Shown here: positions 26,768 through 36,007 of the stretch, piece after piece
How the letters are laid out: every line of letters starts with the position of its first letter
Position numbering within the stretch: the first letter of the stretch is position 1
DNA from: Phycisphaerales bacterium
Lineage (GTDB): Bacteria > Planctomycetota > Phycisphaerae > Sedimentisphaerales > UBA12454
Direction of reading: 5' to 3'
Assembly: GCA_003142595.1 (NCBI GenBank)
Contig: PLMU01000004.1
Coordinates: 1 to 64,000 of the forward strand
Length of the DNA: 64,000 nt
Notes under the pieces: model-generated
What the model saw: the letters and a program-made list of their open reading frames with translations, nothing else
Databases searched by the model: none
Told to the model about the DNA's origin: nothing
Made by a program: the position numbers and the translations under genes

Positions 26768-29700
26768 ATGGCAATACAATTTGTATTAGGAAGAAGCGGA
26801 ACAGGCAAGACAACGCTTTGCATAAAGCAGATTATAGATTCTCTGCTTAATGGCAAAAGCGAACAAAACCTTGTCTTTCTTGTTCCTGAACAGGCTACAT
26901 ACCAGGCCGAAAGGGCGATTCTGGCCGACAGCAAAATAAAAGGTTACAGCCGACTGCATGTTTTGTCTTTTCAGCGGCTTTGTTATCTGATTTTCGGCAA
27001 GAATCTTGCAGCAAGGCCTCTTACGACACAAGCAAGAGATATGATTGTTCACAGATTGCTTTGTGAAAATGCCGAGAAGTTGTCGATTTTTTCTTCCATT
27101 GCATCGGCCGGTGTTGCAAACGCCATCACCGAACTTCAGGAATACGGCAAATCTCCTGACGATGTTGATAAACTTATCGGGCAGTTCCAAAATTCTTCAC
27201 AATTAACGGCGAGCAAACTTGCCGATATTAATCTGATTTACAAACAGTATCTTGCCTTTGTCGAAGGAAATTTCCTCAATAACGATAATCAGCTTAATCT
27301 GGCCAGAGACGCGGTTGCCGGCACGCCATTTTTGAAAAATTGTTTGCTGTGGGTTGATGGCTTTGCGGGCTTTACTGCTTCGGAATCGCTTTTGCTGACT
27401 GAACTTTTAAAAGTTTCTTCATCGTCCAAGATTGCACTTTGTCTTGACTCTACGACGACAAATGAAGACTGGGCAGGAATTTTTGAGCCAACCCAAAAAA
27501 CTTATAATGACCTTCTTGTGCTTATTAAGTTGCTTAATTTGAATGTTGAAAAACCTGCTGTTTTAAGTCAGCCGGCTCGTTTCAAAAATTCAAAAGCACT
27601 GGCTCATCTTGAAAAGAACATTTTCAGCTTTGAAAATGTTCCGCCGATTTCCTGCGAGGGCAATATTAAAATTACCGCCTGTGCAAAGACAAGGCTTGAA
27701 GTAGATTACGTCGCCCGGCAGATTTGCTCTCTTGTCAGAGACAAAGGGTTTCGCTGGCGTGATATTGCCGTTATCGCCTCTGATATTGACCAATATCGGC
27801 ATTTCATCCAGGCGATTTTCAGTGATTTTAACATTCCTTTCTTTATTGACCGCAGGCGCGATTTACAACAGTATCCAGCCGTGGAGCTGATAACCAGTGC
27901 GATTAAGATTGCGACCGACAGATTTACTACTAACGATGTAATAAATTATTTAAAGAGCGACCTTGTGCCTGTCAGTCGGGACGATGTTGACCTGCTTGAA
28001 AATTACTGTCTTGCCTTTGGCGTCCAGGGAGATGACTGGCTGCGGGCAGAGGTCTGGGATTTCGCACCGGCCGGCGATGATTTTGACAACAGAAAAATAG
28101 AAAAAATCCGCCATAGTGCCGCAGAACATCTTTTGCAATTTAGAACTTTGATACAAAGCGCCGCGTCATTTACCGCGGAACAATTTTGTGCCTCACTTTT
28201 TACATTTTTGGACAGTCTTAATGTAAGAGGGCAGTTGGCCGATTGGACAAAAGCAGCGTTTGAGCAGAAAAAATTTGATGAAGCCCAATTGCATCAGCAA
28301 TTTTTCGCGCAATTTACGCAGTTAATGGACGATTTTGTTTTTATTTATAAAAACGCCTCATTTTCCGCAAAGCAGTATGCCTCGATAATCAGTTCCGCTT
28401 TTTCCGATATGACGGTAGCATTGATTCCGCCCGCGATTGACCAGGTTTTGGTTGGTTCGATTGAAAGAAGCCGTCATCCCGACTTGAAAGCTGTTTTTCT
28501 AATCGGCGCAACTCAGCAGCAATTCCCCATTCCGGTTTTCTACGATAATATTCTTAATGACAGCGACCGAAAAATTACGTCTGACGCCGGTTTCGAATTA
28601 TCGCGCATCGGCTCATCGCAGCTTATCGAACGCAGATATCTTGCTTACATCGCTTTTACCCGTCCGGGCAATAATTTATGCATCACGTATCCTCTGGCCG
28701 ACGAAAAAGGCTCTGAAATTCAGCCCAGTTTTCTTGTCAGCCAGTTAAAATCCCTGTTTATCGACCTTAAAGAAGAAAAATATTTCGGCAGCGCGGCTTT
28801 TGAGAATTTATATAGCTTTTCCGATTTTACCGCTCTGCTTTCTCAGCGGCTCGGCAGAGATAATTTAATGCCTGATGATTCTTTGGACGCCAAATGTAAA
28901 TGGCTTCTTGATACCGCGTCAAAAGATTATAACCTTGCCGCGATTAAGTCTGCGATTAATTATAATAATATCGCCCGGCTCGAAAGTGTGCCCCAGCAAA
29001 ATGTGCTTTACGCAAGCGCAACGAAATTGAAATCTTTTGCCAGTTGCCCTTATCAGCATTTTGCAAGACATATCCTTAAGCTCCGAGAAAGACAGATTTT
29101 CGAATTGGAGCCTTTCAGCCTGGGCCTTTTCTATCATAAGGTTCTTGAATTATTATTTAACAGCTTAAAAAGTAGTAATCTGGCTTTTTCAACCGCAGGA
29201 GCCGACTTGCTCAGTCAATTTACCGACCGCGCGGTTGAAAAACTCCTTATAGAAGATTCATTCCTGAAAAGTTTCAGTAACAGAACAAGGCATAATTATT
29301 TTATTATTCTTTCAGCTGCGCAAATGGTTAAAGATGCCGTTTTGGAGTTTTCCAAAATTGCCTCTGCCGGAAGTTTTTCTCAGATTGCATCTGAAATTGG
29401 TTTTGGCGATAAATTTCCTTTGCCTGCGATTGAAATTAAGCTGCCCGGAGATAAAAAACTTCACATCGAAGGCAAAATCGACAGGGTTGATATTGCGACT
29501 AATGCCGGCGTAACCTATTGTTTGGTAATAGATTACAAAACATCACAAGCCTCGATTAACTGGTCGTTATTCTCCGCAGGCCTCGATTTGCAATTGCCGA
29601 TTTATCTTCTGGCTGTAAAAAATCGGAGCATCGACAAATTTAAAAACCTTGTTCCTTTAGGTGCGTTTTATTTACAGATACAAACATTTGCCAAATCTTC

Positions 29701-30109
29701 GGCTTTAAATGATTTTGAGGAAAAATCTGGAAAAATCGTAAGAAAGCCCAAAGGTATTTTCAATGGCGAATTTTTTAATCTTATAGATGATAAAAAAGAT
29801 AATGGCTACAGCCCATTTTACAATTTCAGGATAACCCAGAAGGAAAAACAATTCGGTGTCTACGAATATAGTTCACTTTTAAAAGATGAGCATTTTTCAG
29901 CCGTTTTATCTTTCGCAGAAAATAAGCTTAAAGAGCTTGCCAACAGGATTTTCTCTGGCGAAATTGAGGTAAAGCCTTACAGGTTTGTCAAGGGAATCGC
30001 CTGTACGTATTGTCCGTATAAATCGCTTTGCCGGTTCGACTGGCAGATAAACGATTACGCTGAGAAAAATAAAATTTCTAAAAATGAATTTTTGCAGGCA
30101 ATTGAATGA
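26768..30109 (+). CDS. addB: AddB-like subunit of helicase-nuclease (inactivated helicase plus nuclease)
   Basis: 1113 residues. P-loop GRSGTGKT (8-15) at the N-terminus, then VFLVPEQATYQAERAI and the long superfamily I-like body. The C-terminal RecB-type nuclease has GKIDRVD and VIDYKTS (catalytic Asp and Lys), and cysteines for an Fe-S cluster: FASCPYQHF upstream and CTYCPYKSLC at the end. With AddA it processes double-strand breaks for recombination and recognises Chi-like sites. The stop overlaps the addA ATG by 4 bases. Confidence 0.92.
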   Translation: MAIQFVLGRSGTGKTTLCIKQIIDSLLNGKSEQNLVFLVPEQATYQAERAILADSKIKGYSRLHVLSFQRLCYLIFGKNLAARPLTTQARDMIVHRLLCENAEKLSIFSSIASAGVANAITELQEYGKSPDDVDKLIGQFQNSSQLTASKLADINLIYKQYLAFVEGNFLNNDNQLNLARDAVAGTPFLKNCLLWVDGFAGFTASESLLLTELLKVSSSSKIALCLDSTTTNEDWAGIFEPTQKTYNDLLVLIKLLNLNVEKPAVLSQPARFKNSKALAHLEKNIFSFENVPPISCEGNIKITACAKTRLEVDYVARQICSLVRDKGFRWRDIAVIASDIDQYRHFIQAIFSDFNIPFFIDRRRDLQQYPAVELITSAIKIATDRFTTNDVINYLKSDLVPVSRDDVDLLENYCLAFGVQGDDWLRAEVWDFAPAGDDFDNRKIEKIRHSAAEHLLQFRTLIQSAASFTAEQFCASLFTFLDSLNVRGQLADWTKAAFEQKKFDEAQLHQQFFAQFTQLMDDFVFIYKNASFSAKQYASIISSAFSDMTVALIPPAIDQVLVGSIERSRHPDLKAVFLIGATQQQFPIPVFYDNILNDSDRKITSDAGFELSRIGSSQLIERRYLAYIAFTRPGNNLCITYPLADEKGSEIQPSFLVSQLKSLFIDLKEEKYFGSAAFENLYSFSDFTALLSQRLGRDNLMPDDSLDAKCKWLLDTASKDYNLAAIKSAINYNNIARLESVPQQNVLYASATKLKSFASCPYQHFARHILKLRERQIFELEPFSLGLFYHKVLELLFNSLKSSNLAFSTAGADLLSQFTDRAVEKLLIEDSFLKSFSNRTRHNYFIILSAAQMVKDAVLEFSKIASAGSFSQIASEIGFGDKFPLPAIEIKLPGDKKLHIEGKIDRVDIATNAGVTYCLVIDYKTSQASINWSLFSAGLDLQLPIYLLAVKNRSIDKFKNLVPLGAFYLQIQTFAKSSALNDFEEKSGKIVRKPKGIFNGEFFNLIDDKKDNGYSPFYNFRITQKEKQFGVYEYSSLLKDEHFSAVLSFAENKLKELANRIFSGEIEVKPYRFVKGIACTYCPYKSLCRFDWQINDYAEKNKISKNEFLQAIE

Positions 30110-33100
30110 ATTGGACTAAAGGACAAAAGCAGGCAATTGAATCTCACAGCGGCGACATAACCGTTGCTGCCTCGGCCGGCACGGGCAAAACGACCGTGCT
30201 TTCCCAGCGTGCCGTCAGGATACTTGGTTTGCCTGATTTATGCCCTGATGTATCTGATATTCTTGTTTTGACATTTACAGATGCTGCCGCGGGCGAAATG
30301 AAACAGCGTATAACTCAAAATCTAAATGACGTTGCGCACCAGAAAAAAGATGTTCACCTTCGCAAGCAGCTTTTGATGCTCGACAGTGCCGACATAAGTA
30401 CGATTCATTCATTTTGCAAACGTATTATCTCCCAGCATTTTCATCGTCTTGGCCTTGACCCCGCATTTCGGGTAATGGACGCCGATGAGAGCAAACTTAT
30501 AAAAGCCGAAATTCTCCAGCAGACTATCGAACATGCCTGGCTTGATTTCCCGCAGGGTATGGTTCAGCTTTTGCAGGGCAGGGCGGTTTCGAATCCTAAA
30601 AATAATTTCCTCAACTGCATTATCGACATCAGCGATTTTCTTGATACTGTCGTATCGCGACAAAACTGGTGTGACCGCGCGGCAATTCTCAATGATGCGG
30701 TGATTTCTGTTTCGTCCGAAGCTGTTAAGAATCAAATGCGGATTATTCTCGATAAACTCAAAACCTTCAAAGAGCAGTTCGAATGGTCTTTGAAACTCGA
30801 TGAAAAAATTACCAATGGCCATTGGAAACAGCAGATTGAAGGTGAATGCCTGCCGACAATGACGCTGGCGATTGATTTTCTCCAAAAGGACGATTTAAAT
30901 GCCTTTATTGAGCTTTTAAATAGTTTCGATGGTTTCAGATGGATAAACAGGCCCAAAGACCTTAAAGAGGAAGTTAAAGACCTTGTTTTATCTGCCGCCA
31001 AAAATGCAATCAGCGGTTTTAAATATTTATCATCTCTTGCGATTTTGAATCCTGATTATGAGCGTCTTGTCGCGGGCGCCAGTTCTAATCAGATGAAAGT
31101 CCTGATTGAGCTTGTCAAAAAATTCGATTTCGCCTATCAGCAGCGGAAACAGCAGCTAAGTTCCGTAGATTTTGCCGACCTTGAAAAATTTATGCTGAAA
31201 TTGTTGTCGGAAAATGGCGATGTTGACAGCGGCAAGCCTTCCGATATCGCTTTACAGCTGCAGAAAAAGTATAAATATATTTTTATCGATGAATATCAGG
31301 ATATAAATCCTGTTCAGCAGAGGATTATAGACCTTCTTTCCGGCAGCGCGAAGGTTTTTGTTGTCGGCGATGTAAAACAAAGCATTTATGCCTGGCGCGG
31401 CGCCGATTGTAACCTGTTTGTCAGCCGTTTGAAAAGTGCCGGAACGGATGAAATAAAATCTCGCGTCGATTTGAATGAAAATTTCCGCTCCCGGCCCGGC
31501 ATTTTGAATTTCGTCAACGAAGTTTTTTCCCGTATTATGACCGAATCTGTCGCGGCGGTAGATTACGACGAAAACGCCGCACTAAAACCTTTCAGCGGCT
31601 CGACGGATGAAACTGAAAAACCTGATGTGGAATTAATTATCGTTAACGAAGATGCCGCAGAAGAAATTCAGGATTCCGATGAAGAGGAAAATAATGAAAC
31701 TGCCGGTGTTTCTACAGATGCGATAAATCGCAGGGCTCTTGTCGTTGCCCATCGGATAAAAGAGCTTGTCCAGACCGAAAAATTTCCGGTCTATGACAAA
31801 ACCCTCGCGGCTCGTCGGCCTTGTCGATGGAATGATTTTGTAATTTTGACGCGGGCTTTCGAACGGCGAGCCAACAATTATGTCCAGATACTGCGATGTG
31901 CAAATATTCCCGTCGTCAGTGACAGCTCCGCTGGCTATTTCGCCGCCACCGAAATTAACGATATGCTTTCATTGCTGCAGGTTCTTGATAATCCTCGCCA
32001 GGATATACCTCTTGCATCTGTGTTGAGAAGCCCGCTTTTCAGCATTAGCGACACGGAGCTTGCGATAATAAAAAGTTGTCAAAAAGATGAAACCGACTTT
32101 TATTCACTGCTCGAATCTGTTGCTAAGTCTTCCGACAATAAAGAGTTGCGCTGTAAAATTTCTAACGTTATTCAAAAGCTCAATATTTGGCGAACGCTTG
32201 CCCGCCGCGGTTCTTTGGCCGATTTAATCTGGCAAATTTATTCTCAAACTGATTATCTGGCTTTCGTTTCCGCGATGCCCGGCGGATCGCAGCGCAGGGC
32301 AAACCTCCTCAAGCTTCACCATCGCGCGATACAATTTGAAAATTTCGCTTCAAGTTTTAATGTGATTTCTCTTTCCCGATTTGTAGATTTTCTGCAGAAA
32401 CTTCTCGATGCCGGCGGAGACTGGGCACCGGCAGAGCCTGACAGTTCTGCCGCAAACGCGGTCAGAGTAATGAGTGTTCATAAAAGTAAAGGCCTGGAAT
32501 TTCCCATTGTAATTTTAGCCGAAACTAACAGAGAATTTCAGGGCGGTTTTAATTCTGCTGATTGTATTATGGACGGCAGGGACACCATCGGCATTAAAAT
32601 TATAGATGAAAACAGCGGCACAAAGCTGCCTTCGCTTACTTGGCAGGTAATAAGAGAAAAACAAAGAAAACAAAATCTTGCTGAGGAAATAAGAATTTTA
32701 TATGTCGCTATGACACGTGCGAAAGACAAATTGATTTTGTCCGGTTCAGCGGAATCAAAGGAGACTGTCTCGCTGTTAAACTCAGCTGTTCTTTGCGATT
32801 CGGATAAATCACCTTCTTTTATGATAGAAGAGGCCAAAAGCGAGCTTGACTGGATTTTGCTGTCTCTTGCCAAATACAAAAAACTGCATACTTATTTTAA
32901 ATTGCCTGTGGAAGTCGCCGGCAAAGATGACAATCTTTTTGATTTAAAAGTTTACCGGCCTGATGAAATTTTGCGACTCGGAGGAAATCTGCTCCAAAAA
33001 CGTTCTGTGAGCAGATATGAAAATATTAAATCGCCTTTGTCTGATAAACCTTTGCTTGAAAATATTGAGAAAAATTTGAATTGGCAGTACCAATTTAAAG

Positions 33101-33759
33101 ATTGCGCATCGATAAAAGCAAAACAGTCTGTTTCTTCTCTTGTTTATACTGGCGAGCAGTTTGCCGAGGCTGATTTTAAATTTTCTTTTGAGTCTTTTGA
33201 AAATGCTGCTGATAAAACCAACGGCCTTGTTGTCGGCAGCGCGACTCACCTTATTATGCAGAGCATCGATTTAAAGCAAACTGTTAATGAAAGTGTGATT
33301 CGTAACCTGATAAGTGATTTAGTTAAAAAAAGATGTCTGACGAAACCGACCACAGAGAAGATAAATATTTCATCAATTATGAAATTTTTAAATAGTGATT
33401 TAGGCAGGCTGATTCAGAATAGTAATAATACTGTAATGAAAGAATGGCCGTTTACTTACGCTACTCCTGTATCGGATATTTATCCCAATTTAAAAAATTG
33501 CGGCGATGAAAAAATTATTGTTCAGGGCATTATTGATATGCTGATAAAGACGCCCGATGCAGCGATAATAATTGATTTTAAGACTGACCATATCAGCTCC
33601 GGGCAGATGCAGCAAAGGGCCGAACTTTATTTGCCGCAGATAAAATGGTACTGCAAAGCGGCAGGGGATATACTTAATGTTAAAAATGTTTCCGGCTGGC
33701 TGTATTTTCTTGCGCCGGCTGCCGCTGTGCGGGTTTACCCTATATTGGGTTCAATATGA
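30106..33759 (+). CDS. addA: AddA helicase-nuclease subunit
   Basis: 1217 residues. UvrD-type helicase: Walker A AASAGTGKT (21-29), DILVLTFTDAAAGEMKQR, FIDEYQDINPVQQRI, GDVKQSIYAWRGAD, MSVHKSKGLEFPIVILAE and LYVAMTRAKDKLILSG. The C-terminal nuclease has VGSATHLIMQSID and VQGIIDMLIKTPDAAIIIDFKTD. It unwinds and cuts DNA ends together with AddB. Its last 25 bases overlap the 3' end of the convergent cation efflux gene. Confidence 0.96.
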   Translation: MNWTKGQKQAIESHSGDITVAASAGTGKTTVLSQRAVRILGLPDLCPDVSDILVLTFTDAAAGEMKQRITQNLNDVAHQKKDVHLRKQLLMLDSADISTIHSFCKRIISQHFHRLGLDPAFRVMDADESKLIKAEILQQTIEHAWLDFPQGMVQLLQGRAVSNPKNNFLNCIIDISDFLDTVVSRQNWCDRAAILNDAVISVSSEAVKNQMRIILDKLKTFKEQFEWSLKLDEKITNGHWKQQIEGECLPTMTLAIDFLQKDDLNAFIELLNSFDGFRWINRPKDLKEEVKDLVLSAAKNAISGFKYLSSLAILNPDYERLVAGASSNQMKVLIELVKKFDFAYQQRKQQLSSVDFADLEKFMLKLLSENGDVDSGKPSDIALQLQKKYKYIFIDEYQDINPVQQRIIDLLSGSAKVFVVGDVKQSIYAWRGADCNLFVSRLKSAGTDEIKSRVDLNENFRSRPGILNFVNEVFSRIMTESVAAVDYDENAALKPFSGSTDETEKPDVELIIVNEDAAEEIQDSDEEENNETAGVSTDAINRRALVVAHRIKELVQTEKFPVYDKTLAARRPCRWNDFVILTRAFERRANNYVQILRCANIPVVSDSSAGYFAATEINDMLSLLQVLDNPRQDIPLASVLRSPLFSISDTELAIIKSCQKDETDFYSLLESVAKSSDNKELRCKISNVIQKLNIWRTLARRGSLADLIWQIYSQTDYLAFVSAMPGGSQRRANLLKLHHRAIQFENFASSFNVISLSRFVDFLQKLLDAGGDWAPAEPDSSAANAVRVMSVHKSKGLEFPIVILAETNREFQGGFNSADCIMDGRDTIGIKIIDENSGTKLPSLTWQVIREKQRKQNLAEEIRILYVAMTRAKDKLILSGSAESKETVSLLNSAVLCDSDKSPSFMIEEAKSELDWILLSLAKYKKLHTYFKLPVEVAGKDDNLFDLKVYRPDEILRLGGNLLQKRSVSRYENIKSPLSDKPLLENIEKNLNWQYQFKDCASIKAKQSVSSLVYTGEQFAEADFKFSFESFENAADKTNGLVVGSATHLIMQSIDLKQTVNESVIRNLISDLVKKRCLTKPTTEKINISSIMKFLNSDLGRLIQNSNNTVMKEWPFTYATPVSDIYPNLKNCGDEKIIVQGIIDMLIKTPDAAIIIDFKTDHISSGQMQQRAELYLPQIKWYCKAAGDILNVKNVSGWLYFLAPAAAVRVYPILGSI

Positions 33760-34622
33760 ATGACAATATTTACCGGCTGAGGAATTTGCCGGTGAAGCTC
33801 GTTTTCAAGCGTTTCCGCGATGTCGTGTGCCTCTGTTATTTTCAAATCAGGGTCTACAAGAATATGCAAATCCATAAATAATTCTCTGCCGACCGTTCTT
33901 GTCCGCAGTTTATGCCAGCTTCGGATTTGCTTTTGCGCGGCAATAATTTGTTTTATTTGCTCATTAGTTTTTTTGTCCACCGCTTTTGCCGTAAACTGGC
34001 CTGTGGCATCGAGCAGTATTTTAACTGCCACAAACACAATCATAAGACCAACGACAATTGTTGCTATCTGGTCAGCGTAATCCACGCCGAGTAGCGAGGC
34101 AACTGCTCCGATAGCTACAGCCAGCGAGCTTAAGGCGTCTGACCGATGGTCCCAGGCGTTGGCGTAAAGCATAGAACTGGACAGTCTGACAGCAACTCTT
34201 CTTGTGATAACAAATGAATATTCTTTTAGGATAATCGCGATTACGGCAACAATCAAAACCGGATACCCGATTTTTGTCATTCTGTGGTCTGCGATGCTGT
34301 GAATAGCATTGATGACCATATATCCGCCCGCCGCCGCCAGCGGAACCGCCGTAAAAAAGGTTATGAAGTTTTCCGCCCACCCGTGGCCGTAAGGATGGTC
34401 CTCATCCGGCTCTTTTTTGCTTATGTGAACTCCGAAAATAATCGCAAAGTCTGTTATGAGGTCGGAGAGAGAATGAAAACCGTCGGCTATCATCGCCATC
34501 GAAGATACCAGTAAGCCCGTAATGATTTTGGCTATCACAAGGATAACGTTGATAAATATCCCAAGCCACGTAACCTTTATGATTTGGTCGAATGCCTCGT
34601 TATTTTTTTGCTCTTTAGACAT
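33735..34622 (-). CDS. Cation diffusion facilitator (CDF) metal efflux protein
   Basis: 295 residues, six membrane helices followed by a cytoplasmic domain. The metal site is visible as MIADGFHSLSDLITD in helix II and the paired HxxxD-like residues in WDHRSDALSS in helix V. The HPYGHG motif precedes helix III. The C-terminal domain (MDLHILVDPDLKITEAHDIAETLE) is the usual ferredoxin-like metal sensor. Exports Zn, Fe, Mn or similar. Third gene in the top6B-phosphohexomutase operon (3-base gap). Confidence 0.92.
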   Translation of the reverse strand: MSKEQKNNEAFDQIIKVTWLGIFINVILVIAKIITGLLVSSMAMIADGFHSLSDLITDFAIIFGVHISKKEPDEDHPYGHGWAENFITFFTAVPLAAAGGYMVINAIHSIADHRMTKIGYPVLIVAVIAIILKEYSFVITRRVAVRLSSSMLYANAWDHRSDALSSLAVAIGAVASLLGVDYADQIATIVVGLMIVFVAVKILLDATGQFTAKAVDKKTNEQIKQIIAAQKQIRSWHKLRTRTVGRELFMDLHILVDPDLKITEAHDIAETLENELHRQIPQPVNIVIHIEPNIG

Positions 34623-34625
34623 TTC

Positions 34626-36002
34626 TCAGCTTGTAATTTTTTCTATTATAGCTGTAATTTTATCCAGATATTTTTCCGGCTCCGTATCTTCCTTAAATTC
34701 CGCGATCATTCTCATTACCGGCTCTGTATTGCTTGTTCGCAGGTGAATCCAGCCGTCCTCAAAATCGAATCTGCACCCATCGCTTTCATCGATTTTTGCC
34801 TTTTTGAATGATTTCTTAGCCTGTGTAATGATTTTCTCAGCCTGTTTTTTGTCGGCGTTAAATTTCTGTTTTGTCATCTGATAAGCCGGCATCTCATCGA
34901 CAAGCTGACTTATTTTTTTGCCTGTCTCGGCGCAGAGCTGAAGGATAAATGCCATCGCGACCAGACTGTCTCGAATAGGTCCTACTCGCAGGTCGATAAC
35001 GCCGCCGTTGCCTTCGCCGCCGATTACGCAATTGTTTTTTATCATTGCTTGTGCAACATTTGCCTCGCCGACAGGTGTGCGTATAACCGTGCATCCTGCC
35101 GCTTGTGCGACATCATCTATCATTCGCGATGAAGAAAGGTTTGCCGCAACGGGCCCTTGTTTATGGCTTAAAATAAATTTTGCCGCCAGAGCCAGGGTAT
35201 ATTCTTCGCCGATATATCTGCCGTTTTCATCGACGATTGCCAGCCTGTCGCCGTCAGGGTCCTGCGCAAAGCCGATATCAGCGCCGGTTTTTTGGACCAC
35301 CTCGCAAAGTTGTGTCAGATTTTCCGCCAATGGTTCCGGCTTATGTGTAAACAAACCGGTCGGTGCGTCGTTTATCGCCACGACATGACAGCCGAGCATC
35401 GCCAGAAGTCTTTTTCCCGGCCTTGCCCCCGCGCCGTTTACGCTGTCCAGGGCAACTTTGAATCTTTTCGAAGCTATTGTGCTTCTGTTTATACAGGCAA
35501 AAACATTTTTAAGATGAACCGTATCGCCGCTGTAGTCTATTACTATTCTGCCGCAGTCTTTTGAGGAGACGAAACTGAAATCCGGTTTGGTAAAAAGTGC
35601 CTTTACTTTTTCAGCCATTCCAGCAGGCGGCGCGATTCCTTTACTTGTCAGCAGTTTGATTCCGTTGTATTCGATTGGATTATGAGAAGCGGTAATAACT
35701 ATGCCGCCGTCGCATTCCAGGTGCCTGACCATAATGCCTACCGTAGGCGTAATTACCAGTCCGAAATCGATTACATTTACGCCTATCGAGCACAATCCGG
35801 CCTCTATGGCCGATTTGAGCATATCGCCGCTGGGCCTGCTGTCTGTGCCTATGCCGATAGTAAGTTTACTTTTGCCTTTTGATTTCTTAAGAAATGTTCC
35901 AAACGCGCACGCGTAGTTTACCGCCGTTATCGCGTTTAAATTTTCTCCGACAATTCCACGCATTCCGCTTATCGATATAATCAATTCTTCTGCCATTTTC
36001 AT
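34626..36002 (-). CDS. glmM: Phosphohexomutase (phosphoglucosamine/phosphomannomutase)
   Basis: 458 residues, alpha-D-phosphohexomutase superfamily. Motifs are ISGMRGIVGE, the phosphoserine loop TASHNP (104-109), the metal loop DPDGDR and the C-terminal phosphate-binding RTSNTEPVMRMIAE. The start pattern EELIISISGMRGIVGENL and the length suit GlmM-like enzymes of the archaeal/planctomycete type, which interconvert glucosamine-6-P and -1-P for cell wall sugars, but glucose or mannose mutase activity cannot be excluded. Five bases separate it from top6B. Confidence 0.82.
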   Translation of the reverse strand: MKMAEELIISISGMRGIVGENLNAITAVNYACAFGTFLKKSKGKSKLTIGIGTDSRPSGDMLKSAIEAGLCSIGVNVIDFGLVITPTVGIMVRHLECDGGIVITASHNPIEYNGIKLLTSKGIAPPAGMAEKVKALFTKPDFSFVSSKDCGRIVIDYSGDTVHLKNVFACINRSTIASKRFKVALDSVNGAGARPGKRLLAMLGCHVVAINDAPTGLFTHKPEPLAENLTQLCEVVQKTGADIGFAQDPDGDRLAIVDENGRYIGEEYTLALAAKFILSHKQGPVAANLSSSRMIDDVAQAAGCTVIRTPVGEANVAQAMIKNNCVIGGEGNGGVIDLRVGPIRDSLVAMAFILQLCAETGKKISQLVDEMPAYQMTKQKFNADKKQAEKIITQAKKSFKKAKIDESDGCRFDFEDGWIHLRTSNTEPVMRMIAEFKEDTEPEKYLDKITAIIEKITS

Positions 36003-36007
36003 CCTAT

